Positions 1 to 9,724 of a DNA stretch of 64,000 nt are shown here, piece after piece. Origin of the DNA: Lepisosteus oculatus (taxonomy: Eukaryota > Chordata > Actinopteri > Semionotiformes > Lepisosteidae); the NCBI RefSeq assembly GCF_040954835.1, contig NC_090709.1, positions 43,718,490-43,782,489 of the forward strand. Reading direction: 5' to 3'. The position numbers and the translations under genes are program-made. Below the pieces are notes generated by a model. It searched no databases. It was not told the DNA's origin and saw only the letters and a list, made by a program, of their open reading frames with translations. The number at the start of each line of letters is the position of its first letter. The stretch's first letter is position 1.

Positions 1-1013
1 TGATATCATTTAGGATGTAGCCCGGAAAATGGTTTATGTTCTTAATATAATTAGCAATGATTTGGTGAGACAGTCCAGTGGTCTTCATTTGGTTACAATA
101 ATTGTTGTTTTGGATAGGCCCTTTACAAAGTTTAAGGAAGATGCAGATGGATCCATAAAAACAGGAATCTGGAAACATTTTCTACCTGATAAATGTAGAG
201 TCACTATGTTTATGGCTGAGATTTCACATGGGTGAATTTTAAGCTAAGGAGTAAAAACATGTGCTATGGAAATATCACTGCTCAATTTTAAATGCCTTTA
301 AAAAATAAATACCTCCTGAGAGCAATCTGCCACTCCAAGATCCTTGGTAAGGTCCTGTTTAAACCCAGCCAGGTGAGGAGCATCCAGGGAGTGCGTTCTG
401 TCCAGTCCAGCCTGGGTCACCATCTTCCTGAAAGCCTGCTGATGGCTTTTAAGAACTGGGGGGACAGAAGGAATACAAAATACACATTTAAACATTTTTA
501 CTTCTAAGACAAACTAGAATACAAGTATAAAACAAAAGATACATTTGGAAAAAATAGAAAGTTCTCCAGAACTCACATCTTCCCCTTCCTCTTCCACTTC
601 AGTCTCTGGCATCTCTTCCTCCTGGACAGCAGCCTCTTGCTCAGGGCATCTGGACCACTGGTATATCATTTTAACATACCCTTACATAAAGGTAAAGGTT
701 AGAAATGAAACAGAAGAACCCTTATAAATTCTAAATATCTTACCTTGCTGATGTGTCTTCAAGATTCCACATAAAACAGTCCATGGACTCCGCCAGTCTC
801 ACATTCTCACCACACATGAGCCCTATGCTCTTGCAATCCCTGACCTGCCGATTCCTCAAGTGATTCAACAAGTCCTTCCTGGCCTGGAGAAGGACCTTGC
901 TGATCTCCTCTGCTGAGGCTCATTTCATACACACCCTCTTTAGGTGAAGAGGAAACTGGTCAAATGTCTTCAGGCAGGTCTTGCACACCAGAGGAATCCT
1001 CATGGGTCTCTTT
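1..1013 (-). pseudogene. Decayed 3' exons of a C2HC zinc-finger gene (left copy)
   Basis: Four exon-like blocks on the minus strand match, in order, the blocks of the better copy at 62690-63784. They are a zinc-finger exon (744 to about 1010; residues VCKTCLKTFDQFPLHLKRVC), an acidic Glu-rich exon (about 571-660), a short basic exon (about 312-462) and a helical exon (1 to about 211). Splice sites are visible: GTAAG at 743, GTGAG near 570, GTATT near 311, and an acceptor ending ATCAG near 212. The copy is broken: TGA lies where the right copy has CAC after VCMK in the zinc-finger exon, and one T is missing in FLFFMDP of the last exon. Function is unknown. It may be the distal part of the gene that starts at 5138, with Penelope fragments inside its introns. 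Confidence 0.55.
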
Positions 1014-1109
1014 TGAAAATAAATAACTTTTGTGTAAAGGAACAAGTCAAGACTGTTTCAGTTTCTTAACCGAGCCTTAATTTTCTCTCCAATAGCTTCA
1101 CCATATTGT

Positions 1110-1740
1110 TTATTGTATTTTTATCAGAATTATACCTTGCTCTAAAATAATGACTTTATAAAACAACTTAACTCTTACTTGGTCTTGTTCGCAGTCTTTC
1201 CAGTAGAAGTCGTTGTAGAATCTAAAAACTGCTGTGATAATTTGATCTGCCCGAGTGTCCTTCCCTAACCCAGTATTGATAGTTTGTGTACTGTAGGGTC
1301 CAAAGGTGGTGTTCTGCAATTTCCTCCCATAATGTTTCTTTGATCAGTTGGAAGTAAGTGTGAAAGCTTCCTCCCAGTGGGGAAGCTCAAGATCCTCTAG
1401 TTGTATGACAGATTTTCGTCGTAGTGCTCTTCGAGGATCTGCAGTGAGGTGTGAAGCCAATTTTTGGCATTGCTTACCAGCTTCAGATATGTGAGTTTAG
1501 GTGGCTTGGCAGGTTTTATGAGTTCCTCGGTCTTCCGTCGTAGGCTGGCGGGTGCTCGGTTCTCCCGTCCAATAAAACTGCTGTGTTTTGTAAATGGTGG
1601 ACTGTTTGGATCATTTTGTAGATGATCCTGGTTCCTTGGTGGAAGGTATCCTGTCTGACATGTTTGCTGTGTAGGCAGTGTGGAGGGTGACCATATGGTT
1701 GCGTGCATTGTCAACTCTGGATTGATCCATACTTACCATT
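1110..1740 (-). other. Open stretches of unknown origin
   Basis: Two minus-strand open frames (1110-1319 and 1397-1714) have no family I recognise. They lie just 3' of a Penelope-like endonuclease fragment of the same strand, and the phrase NWLHTSLQILEEHYDENL could be the start of a further Penelope copy, since these elements often sit in partial tandem. That is a guess. From 1740 to 2340 I see no gene. Confidence 0.2.
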
Positions 1741-2339
1741 TAAATGCCTAAAGCTTTGTTGACACCGTTAGGTTTCCACTGTTAGGCAGCTTTAACTCTG
1801 TAGAATCTGTGGCTCCATAGGAAGACTATCTTGCCTTTCTGTGTGTCGCTATGTTTCTGCCTGGGTCTTCTTCAGGCATTGTTCTGGAACACTGTGTCCA
1901 TGCTGGCTTGTTTTTATCCTGTTTTGTAAGGGGCAGTGTGTTGTAGTTCCTCCTAGGGGGCTAGTTTGTATCCTATGGTCTGTGTTCCTTCTGTACGTTT
2001 CTGTATGAGTAGGTGCAGTTTCAGTTGGTGAATGGGTTTCTGCTTTTCCTGGTGGGGATTATGCATGGACCATTAACATCTCAATAGGCAATCAGGGTCT
2101 TTTGTTTTCCTCCCTAGTAGGACTGTGCAAGCTGTGTGAGTTTCCATAGCTGATTGGTTTCAGTTATTCTTCTGTTTGTTGCGTGTTAGTATGGTGAAGA
2201 GTTCCAGTCCCTGTAGGATCTGGCTAGTTAGGAGAGGGGAACGAAGCTCCTTCTCCCAGACTTTATCCGAGAGGGGACCATCTGGGACAAGGAGAGGACT
2301 CTCCTTCCAACGACTAAAACCCTCCCAGTTTTTCTGATA

Positions 2340-3240
2340 TACAGGTCTTGTGTAAAGATAGTATTAAGTCTTTTGATCCACTCCCTTTCCTTTTTCTTTC
2401 TTTCTGTCTCTGTCCAGTTGGGGTTGCTTTCCAGTCCCGTGGTTCCTGATATACCTGTGTTGTGTCAGCTGGGTTCGGATGGAGTTACCCGTTCCCCCCA
2501 CATAGGTCACCCCGCACTTTTTGCACTGGATGCTGTAGATGGCGTTATTGATGTTTTCTGAGAGTGCCCTTTGCAACTGGAAGATTTCTTTAGTTTCTTT
2601 GTTTTGGATAGTTGTTTTCTGTTATGAAATGTTTGGCTCTTGGTGTATATGATCTGTTGTGTACAGGTTTTAGCTTGCTTTGGTCTAATTAATGCTAAAG
2701 GTTTTTGTTTTTTTCTGTGTGCAGATATGATTTTGTGCTCCCTCAGTATGTTTGTGTTTTCTAATATCATGGTTTTTGGTTGGTTTTTATGCTGAGTTGA
2801 AAATATGATGTGTTGAGGGGTATTTTTCTGTCATCTGGAGTTTTTCTATTTAGAAATGTTTGTGCCACATTTTTGAGGAAACTTTGTGTGTATCTTCTCT
2901 GGCATAAAGCTTGGAAGAGTGTTTATTTGGCTTCCTCAAAGTCTTGTTGTTGTGTACAGATTTTGTGGAAGTGTAGGAGTTGTGATTTTACCAGTCCTTT
3001 GAAAGTATGTTTTGGGTGGAAGCTATCCTTGTGCAGTAAGCCGTGTGAATGTGTCTTTGAAAAATACCTTGATGTCCAGTTTGTCTGTGTTGTTGAAGGA
3101 AGAAACTTTGTATGTGGTGGTGTCTAGGAAGTCTATCAGGCTACCATGCTTGGTGTATTTGAGTTTAATGGACCTGTGGTGTGTGTTGAGGGTGTTAATG
3201 ATTTCTTGTAAGGCTTGATATGTGCTGCCTATATGTTTAT
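2340..3240 (-). mobile_element. Penelope-like element fragment (RT end plus GIY-YIG endonuclease)
   Basis: Read on the minus strand, 3230 to 2790 encodes text typical of the end of a Penelope reverse transcriptase: IKLKYTKHGSLIDFLDTTTY, then a stretch related to YHPKHTFKGLVKSQLL. About 200 bases further on, 2576 to 2400 encodes IQCKKCGVTYVGGTGNSIRT followed by LTQHRYIRNH, which is a GIY-YIG nuclease of Penelope type with its Cys pair (here GIY-YIG reads VTYVGG). The frame is split by stops and shifts and the 5' half of the RT is absent. Penelope elements copy themselves by target-primed reverse transcription. A dead fragment. Confidence 0.7.
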
Positions 3241-3249
3241 TTTTTATAT

Positions 3250-3325
3250 CTTTGCCCTGTGATGGACTGGTGTCCTTTCCAGGGTGTAGCCTGCCATGTG
3301 TCTATTTCTTGCCACATTTTAAAGT
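3250..3325 (+). repeat. Short LINE-tail-like repeat fragment
   Basis: The words CCCTGTGATGGACTGGTG and CCAGGGTGTAGCCTGCC match a widespread fish repeat motif found in LINE or SINE tails. Only about 70 bases remain, ending in Cys-rich decay. From 3325 to 3430 nothing else is visible. Confidence 0.45.
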
Positions 3326-3429
3326 GGAGTTATAATCTTACTATTTTTACAGTTTTAAATTGACATTTACAAATGTATATTAAAGCAGCTACCCACCTGA
3401 ACTAAACTATGTCAGCATGTGTAGTCTGC

Positions 3430-4250
3430 AAAGGAACAAGTAATAGGTTTATTCCATACTGAAAAGAGAAGAGAGAAAACTCAACGTTTCGTCTGTGAAG
3501 CCTTCAGGTGTGAGAAAGACAGGGCAGGTTACAAAGGTTAAATAGCACAGAAGAACAAAAGCTGGGATAGGGGAGGAGGCAGGAGCGGCAGAGAGGCCAC
3601 TCAGGAAGTGCAAAGTGGAGAGAGGTGAAGAAAGGTATGAAGTCAAGACCTGCAAGAGAATAGAGAAGATTACATTAAAATAAGTCAGTCATTGAGAGAT
3701 CCTGGCCATTTGAGGTGAAAAGAAAAACTATGGGCTTGCAGAAATCTTTAACCTTCCCAGCCCTAATATGTTCTCTGAATCGTTCTCCTAGACTCCTTTC
3801 GGTTTCCCAAATGTAGATAGCTGGGCATTTTTTGCAAGCGATACAGTAAATGAGATACAGGATGTTGTCAGGGTTATCCGGAATTGTCCTGTGATGCCCT
3901 GAATGTTGTTAGATATGTATTTGCAAGTGATGCAGCGAGTGCTGTTGCAGGGGAAGGTGCCAAGTGCGAGGGAGCTGTGAACAAGAAGCTTATGTGGTGG
4001 TCAGCGATAAGAGATGATTGGGCGGTCGGGAAAAAGAGTACCGATGGAGGGATCGTCCTGTAAAATGGAGTCATTGTTAATGATGGTCCTGGGGATAGAA
4101 ATTGGGTTAGGGTGGTAGGAAAGCACCGAGGGAATGCGGTTGTGAGACCAGGAGTTCCGGATTGAGTTGATGAGCCGAGGGCTGTTTTTGGCCTGGGAGT
4201 AGAATAAAGTGACACCTTTCGTCAAACTTTTTGACAGGTACCACGCCCCC
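3430..4250 (-). mobile_element. Second Penelope-like fragment with its terminal region
   Basis: On the minus strand, around 3870 to 3690, the frame reads YCIACKKCPAIYIWETERSL then GERFREHIRAGK. This is the CxxC plus GIY-YIG plus R-x3-E-H pattern of Penelope endonucleases, with the glycine after YI changed to W. Further 3' (3560 to 3430) is a terminal segment shared with 45990-46080 and 49745-49860 that contains a hammerhead-like core near 3481-3512. The upstream RT is missing. It is a different subfamily from the fragment at 2340-3240. Confidence 0.65.
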
Positions 4251-4410
4251 TTTTTCAGGCAATGGGAGGCCGCCATGGGCAGATGTCCTGCCCCCTTTTT
4301 GGCTAATGGTGCATCATTACGAGTGGATGTCCCGCCCCCTCCAGAGCCAATGGTGTGTCATTATGAGTGTTGTTGTCCCGCCTTCCACTCCCTGGGCCTC
4401 AGGGTCCAAA
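4225..4410 (+). repeat. GC-rich tandem repeat, about 45-bp unit, 3-4 copies
   Basis: Units built on TGTCCYGCCCCC, then GGCTAATGGTG, then CATTACGAGTGG repeat about every 45 bases with drift (near 4235, 4282, 4328 and 4374). It abuts the Penelope fragment on its 5' side and could be part of that element's terminal region, or a local minisatellite. The stretch to 4560 is otherwise unremarkable. Confidence 0.55.
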
Positions 4411-4566
4411 TACCCACCATCGCATCCCCCTCAATTTATAAATAAGTGTATGAAAGCACGTATTAGCGACGAGGGTTGGAAGGTGATCAAGTCTGCCGTA
4501 GGTTTCAGCGCGCTCTATTATAACCCTAAGGAATCGGGGCGTTACGGCGGTGTGTGGGGAGTCTGG

Positions 4567-4663
4567 TGAGGGCCGCGAGTTCCCGAGGTGTAAGCGGCAC
4601 CAGCCGCAGCCAGGTGTCAGACTGGTTGACCCTGATAGCATGTCTCAAAAAACATCAAGCGCA

Positions 4664-4712
<49 letters not shown>

Positions 4713-4860
4713 AGTAAAGTGGGCCGCGAGATCCCGGGGTGTGGGCTGTTGCAGCCAGGGTCCGGTGACAGTGTGGTTGACCCTGACAGCAAGTCTCAAA
4801 ATACAGCAAGGGCGTGTAAACACACACACACATACACACACAAAGTCTCCTCCAAACTCG
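4567..4860. repeat. Tandem duplication, each copy ending in a CA microsatellite
   Basis: Block 4567-4711 and block 4719-4840 share the order GGGCCGCGAGWTCCCG, CAGCC, TGGTTGACCCTGA, AGCRWGTCTCAAAA, and each ends in a run of CA (a long pure run about 4664-4711 and a shorter interrupted run about 4821-4842). The unit therefore appears to have been duplicated together with its microsatellite, followed by expansion of the first run. Confidence 0.7.
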
Positions 4861-5138
4861 CCGCGGTTTAATATTGACTATTTGTAGCGACTCTTTATCA
4901 TCAGTCGTTGACGGTTCACCAACACCAGATTCCCCGTACGTGCTCACATGACAGCCACTGTCACACACCACTGAGTGCGGGGTCAGCTTTTGCTAAAAAG
5001 AAGACGAAGTGTTGAAAATGATATACGCTAAGCGCAGATTGAAACAACAATTCCATTATCAGAAAAAATATTTTAGCAACTTACCTCTTCAGTTTGCATA
5101 GCAGAGGAATCCGATGATTCACTACTCAAAGAAGCCAT
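4850..5138 (-). CDS. Putative first two coding exons of the zinc-finger gene (partial)
   Basis: On the minus strand an ATG at 5138 opens an 18-codon exon (MASLSSESSDSSAMQTEE) ending at 5085 in a textbook donor, GAG|GTAAGT. The next block starts at 4992 after an acceptor with a pyrimidine tract (CTTCTTTTTAG) and continues in the same phase: QKLTPHSVVCDSGCHVST, then TTDDKESLQIVNIKPRR. Where this exon stops is unclear; the frame stays open into the CA repeats beyond 4850. An acidic, Ser-rich start followed by a longer exon fits the 5' end of a small nuclear protein. I link it to the zinc-finger exons at 1-1013 because of strand, order and phase, which is inference. Product and role unknown. Confidence 0.45.
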
Positions 5139-5745
5139 CTTCGCAGCAGTCAATATCGGGGCCTGACAGCTAAGGTGTCACACTTCAAAACCGGCAAGTC
5201 GGCTCATTTAAGCATAAACTCCAAATCCGTAACCATGCCTACATAGCTCAAGACAGTTTTCAAATGGTTGTGATGTTTTAGAATGCCCCACCATATCCCC
5301 CTGCCCCAAAATCACACGTGTTTTATCGAGAGCGAAAAGTAATCACGTTGAATTAAAATACGTAAGCTTATTTTTAATGAGAAATTCTCAACAGCTTTAC
5401 AAAAGTTTGAAATACTTTTCCACATACCGTGAATGTAAAGTCTTTAAACCTTAAAAATATTCACATGCAACCCAAACCTCAAATGATGTGTGTTTGCCTA
5501 GAAAAGAAATTACATTGAATCAAAAAATGTAACTTATTTTATTTTTTGAGAAGAGCATTGTGGGGCTGGTCTTTATATTTTAGTGGATAGGTCATAAAAG
5601 TGTTAACATAATTGAATATGACACATTTAGCAGCGATAACTTTTAAGCACAATAAAAAAAATGATATTTATAATGCTTGAAGATTTTAACAATATAACGG
5701 ACTTTACTAAAATGTTTACTTTTAAAATAAATCCTCACCCAGGCA
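5139..5745. other. AT-rich stretch, nothing recognised
   Basis: Presumed 5' flank of the gene starting at 5138, then AT-rich sequence without open frames, repeats or RNA folds I can name. Confidence 0.5.
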
Positions 5746-5749
5746 TCTG

Positions 5750-7757
5750 CCGTTAAAGGTTATGGGATGTAGACCCACGGTATCCAAAGAGGAACAGCTC
5801 TTTCCAGGGCACCCCGTCAAGAACAGCTCCTCGGACAGCGCGAAACAGGCCATCCAGCAGATCCGTCAAGCACGCCCTCAAATCCTTCAATCCATCACAA
5901 CTGAAAAAAAAGAGGTGCAGCAGCACCTCCGTCCACTTCCTGCACACAGGGCAGAGGGAGTCCTCCTCAGCATGGAAGCGCTGCAGTACCATCTTGGTGA
6001 AAACGCAGTTGTGACGGATGAAGTCCAGCTGCTTGCATCTCTAGGGCAGGAAAGGCAGCCTCAGACATGCCCAGATCCATGTCGGCTCGAGGTGGCGGAA
6101 GATCTTACCACAGAACTCCTCAGAGATTGGCACACTGAACCGTTTCGCCACCATCAGCCTGTAGAACATGCTGGTGGTGCACTCCAGGAGGTCCACCCCA
6201 CGGTCCCCCCACTTCACCCTCAGCTCCAGCCAGGCTGGGCCTGCTGCCCCGTCTTGTGGACGGAGCTTCTCCAGCCAACTGTCCGGGAGACCGAGTTTGA
6301 GCTGCTCGTAATCCTGATGGATCTTACTGACAGGCAGCTTGTCGTCGACCTCTCGGACAGCGTCGACAATAGCCTGGGTGGGCAGAAAACTGTCCTTTAC
6401 TTCATAAAGAAGATCCTTGACCTTGGATATGCCAGCCTCGTAGAGCCGCCTGTTCCATCGAGACCCCAGCAGGGGGTTGAGGAACAGAGGCTGCTCCAGA
6501 AGCTGGGCCCGGGTCTCCGGCATGTAGGAGACATGCTGGGACATGAACTCCCCCCACGCCAGCAGGACCTCCCTATAAAAGCAGGGCAGATGTTTTACCA
6601 GCCCCGGAGTCAGCCTCATCAGGAGGGTCTCCTGCCCCAAGCCCCCACAAGTCATCGAGGTAGCGTACCATTAAAAATCTTCCAAATGCCGACATTATCC
6701 AGGTCAAGGAATTTCTTCACTACTTTCAGCCTAAAGCTTTTCAGCTTCAGGCCTACATCACACAGCTTCAGCCCACCCCTGGAGATTTCCCCAATGAGGG
6801 TGTCATGAGCAACCTGTGGAGGCTTCCCCTCCCACACGAATCCCACCACAAGTTGCCTAATCTCGTTCTCTACCCATTCAGGAAGAGGCATCACAGACAC
6901 TGGGTACCACAAGAGGGACAGGCACAGTGTGTTAACGAGCAGGACCCTTCCCTTTAGGGTCAGGGACCTGTGTCTCCACTGATTTAGCCTGGCCCTCATC
7001 TTAATGAGCTTCTCCTTCCACAGGAGAAGCCCAGTGGCCTGCTCATCTGCGCTAATGTAGACGCCAAGGACCTTCAGGTGACCCGTCTCCACCCTGAAAG
7101 GGTAGCCGAGGAGCGGGGCAGGGTCTGCCCTCCCCACTGGCATGACCTCAGACTTCTCCAAGTTTACCTTGGCGCCCGAGGCAGCGCAGGAGGCCTGCAC
7201 CACCTCCAAAATGGCCGAGATCTCCGCCACCTCTGCCAACGTCAGTGTGGTGTCGTCAGCATATTGGTAGATCAACGAGGTGGCGGTGCCCCCAGGCAAG
7301 GCAACGCCGCACACCCCCTCCTTACTGGGGATCGCCAGACCCAGGGGCTAAGGAGTAGAGCAGAGGAGTAGAGCAGAGCTGACAGAGGGCAGCCCTGCTG
7401 CACTGACCTGGTCACTGGAAAGAAGCTCATGAGGGAACCGTTCACCTTGACACAGCTCATGATCCCCTTGTACACGAGCCTCACCCAGGAGATGAAGGCC
7501 TCGCCAAAGCCGAAGCTCTTCAAGACCTCAAACAGGAAGGAATGCTCCACACTGTCAAAGGCCATCTCCTGGTCCAGTTTCAGGACTTATCCGCCCCTCG
7601 GCTGCTCCCGCATAAGGTCCACGACATCTCTGATGGAGCACACCATGTCCGCGATGTCTCTCCCCTTGATGCAGTAGGTCTGCAAAGGCGACAGGATCCT
7701 GGGCAGAACCTTCCTGAGCCTGAGGGAGAGAACACGAGTTAGGATCTTATAGCGCTG
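5750..7757 (-). mobile_element. 5'-truncated LINE, Tx1/L1-like (RT to C-terminus)
   Basis: Minus-strand coding text runs from inside the reverse transcriptase to the C-terminal end. In order it shows YKILTRVLSLRLRKVLPRIL and CIKGRDIADM (7740-7600), the motif-A region DQEMAFDSVEHSFL, QQGCPLSALLY (near 7390), the catalytic YQYADDTTLTL (near 7265), thumb and linker, then a Cys-rich end CPVCRKWTEVLLHLFF (near 5930) typical of L1/Tx1 elements. The frame is broken by shifts near 7320, 6655 and 6000. The endonuclease and ORF1 are missing (5' truncation near 7757, as usual for LINEs). The open frames on the plus strand here are antisense shadows. Confidence 0.8.
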
Positions 7758-7963
7758 TCTCTTTTCAGCTGGCGATAAACCTTTCCTCGATGCTTTGCAG
7801 ACTTGTAAAACTGTTCATGATCAGAATAAAAAACGCTCACGCTAATACACAAGCACCCGTGTCTCGCCAAAGCTGACAAATAAACAGACGGAAAAGCAGC
7901 ACTGCACATGTGAACAGGGGAATGAGCGAGCGAGCGGGGATAGGGCGCCTCCTGCGCTTAAAA

Positions 7964-8081
7964 GCTTACAGCACCTGGTATTCCCAGGCGGTTTCCCATC
8001 CAAGTACTAACCAGGCCCATCCCTGTTTAGCTTCTGAGATCAGACGAGTTCAGGTGTGCTCAAGGGGGTGTGGTCGTAAGG
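7964..8081 (-). rRNA. 5S rRNA copy, diverged
   Basis: The minus strand matches vertebrate 5S over its full length, including the internal promoter: GAAGCTAAACAGG (box A, one change), GGTTAGTACTTGGATGGG and CTGGGAATACCAGGTGC. A T run directly follows the 3' end, as for Pol III termination. Changes in the first third (ACACCTGAACTCG for ACGCCCGATCTCG) and in box C (GGGAAACC for GGGAGACC) make a pseudogene likely. It lies alone rather than in an array, about 200 bases from a LINE. Confidence 0.75.
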
Positions 8082-8089
8082 GAGAGCAA

Positions 8090-9370
8090 GGCTTGCTGGC
8101 ACCCTTCTTATAGAGAGGACAGCTCCATCACCTCTTTTACGACGCTGCTTTTTTTCCCTTGCGTTTTTCTCTTCTTCCCACGTTCTCTCTCTTCACTGCC
8201 TTCGTTCCCGCTCTATTTCACTTCAGCCTTTCACTCTTGCTTTCTTCCAATGAGGACGGAGCTGCGGGAGAAAGGGCGCTATAGAGGATCGTTGTGGAGA
8301 GCTGCTGCTGTGCTTTGACATCTGAGCTCTGGAAAACGATCTCAATACAATTTTGAAAAACGTGACTCCCCGAACGCCAGCCGAACAAGTCTTGAAGTGG
8401 AAATCTAATAAGTAAATTGATTCTTAAAATGTAGAGAGATTTGCAAAGAAATATATTGGGGCTTTTAGATAATATATTTCAAGGATGTAATTGCTGTGCT
8501 ACAGTACGTGCAGAATTTTAGAAAACAGTGCGTCAACAAAGTACACTGTTTAGGTTACTTTAGAAGACAATGTACCAAAACAATATATGCTGTCTGGGTC
8601 GTTAGAATTAGCTGAAAGTAACTGATAAGCTTTGAATAACATATCTAGTGCTTCTTCTTTCGCTTTTTGATATAATCTGTTTTCTCTTAGGGAAAGGGGA
8701 AGTTTTAGAAGGAACAAAGCGCTGAGTTTTTTTACAGCGCAACGTCTTATAAAAACCCTGTACCGCTTGTAACAAATTGAGTCTCTGGTTGCACTTTGCG
8801 AAGTGGCAGCAGGGCTCCCAATATTGCAATATTGAAATAAAGACCTTACTCAGGTGAGAACTCTCTCTTGTGGCTTCCTTGATAGTTATATTTCCATGAC
8901 ACCGGTTTTAATGTCTGTAGATTGTATCTTATTTTTATTTTTTGTTTTGTTTCATGTTCATATTATGTGTTTTCACCCAGTTGACTCCAGTTAATAACAG
9001 TTCACCCAGTTAATAGCCAATTTTTATGCGCGAAAAACGGGTGATCTTTCTATCTCGTGATCAGCTTAGTATCTTTCTGTAAGTGTTTTTCTTCTTAATT
9101 AAACGTTTAAAATACATGAATTTCATATAGACAACACACGTTTCGAACAGAAAAAAATCATATTCTGTTCTCTTCCTGGTATGTATAACAGATCAGCAGG
9201 TCTTATTTTCCCAATTGCTTTTTTCCACTGTATTTATCATATTGGCTAGCCAATGTCCTCTCTTAGCTAGGTAATGTTACTTGTGGATGTGCTTCTGCGT
9301 TGTGTAGAAGCACATGTATCCATAGAAAGTGTATTATACTACTATTTGAGCTACAGTACATAAAAATAAT
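8090..9370. other. No gene seen; one short perfect hairpin
   Basis: Pyrimidine-rich, then AT-rich sequence without convincing coding. The only structure noted is a perfect 10-bp inverted repeat, ATGTGCTTCT (9287-9296) and AGAAGCACAT (9306-9315), separated by 9 bases. Confidence 0.4.
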
Positions 9371-9374
9371 TATA

Positions 9375-9660
9375 TCGTTATTAATTTCTTTAGGTACGTG
9401 ATTCCATATTATATTCCCTATTAATCAAATTCTAAAAGTATGCTTTTGTTTACTCCAATAACAAGCACATTCACAGAAAATGTTAATATCTTATGACTTT
9501 TCACAAAGTATATAAACTTAAGATGGTCAGAAGGAGCATGTAAAAACGTTTCCGAAACGTGGTAAAATCTTACTACATGTAACACTTTGATGCTTAAAAT
9601 GTTTAGAAAGAAAGAGGAATACTGGTGTGTATTTTTTCTTTAAACTACCAATACCAGCCA
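9375..9660. repeat. Dispersed segment also found at 61795-61975
   Basis: The phrases GATTCCATATTATATT, AAAGWGGAATACYGGTGTGT and TTTAAAST recur in the same order and strand at 61795-61975, with different sequence between. This points to an old duplication or an unnamed repeat. Confidence 0.45.
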
Positions 9661-9724
9661 TATACAGTTTACACTATATGTTTATGTTCCTAAATTAATA
9701 TAGTTTATGGTGGTGTATCGTGGT

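Noticed and set aside
5762-6808. Long plus-strand frame of 348 codons
   Set aside because: It is antisense to the LINE reverse transcriptase C-terminal region; the minus strand carries the recognisable protein motifs.
5750-8081. LINE targeted to the nearby 5S gene
   Set aside because: The LINE's ends do not join the 5S copy; about 200 unrelated bases separate them, so proximity alone does not support targeting.
9287-9315. Hairpin as a microRNA precursor
   Set aside because: A 10-bp stem is far too short for a miRNA precursor and no extended pairing is visible.
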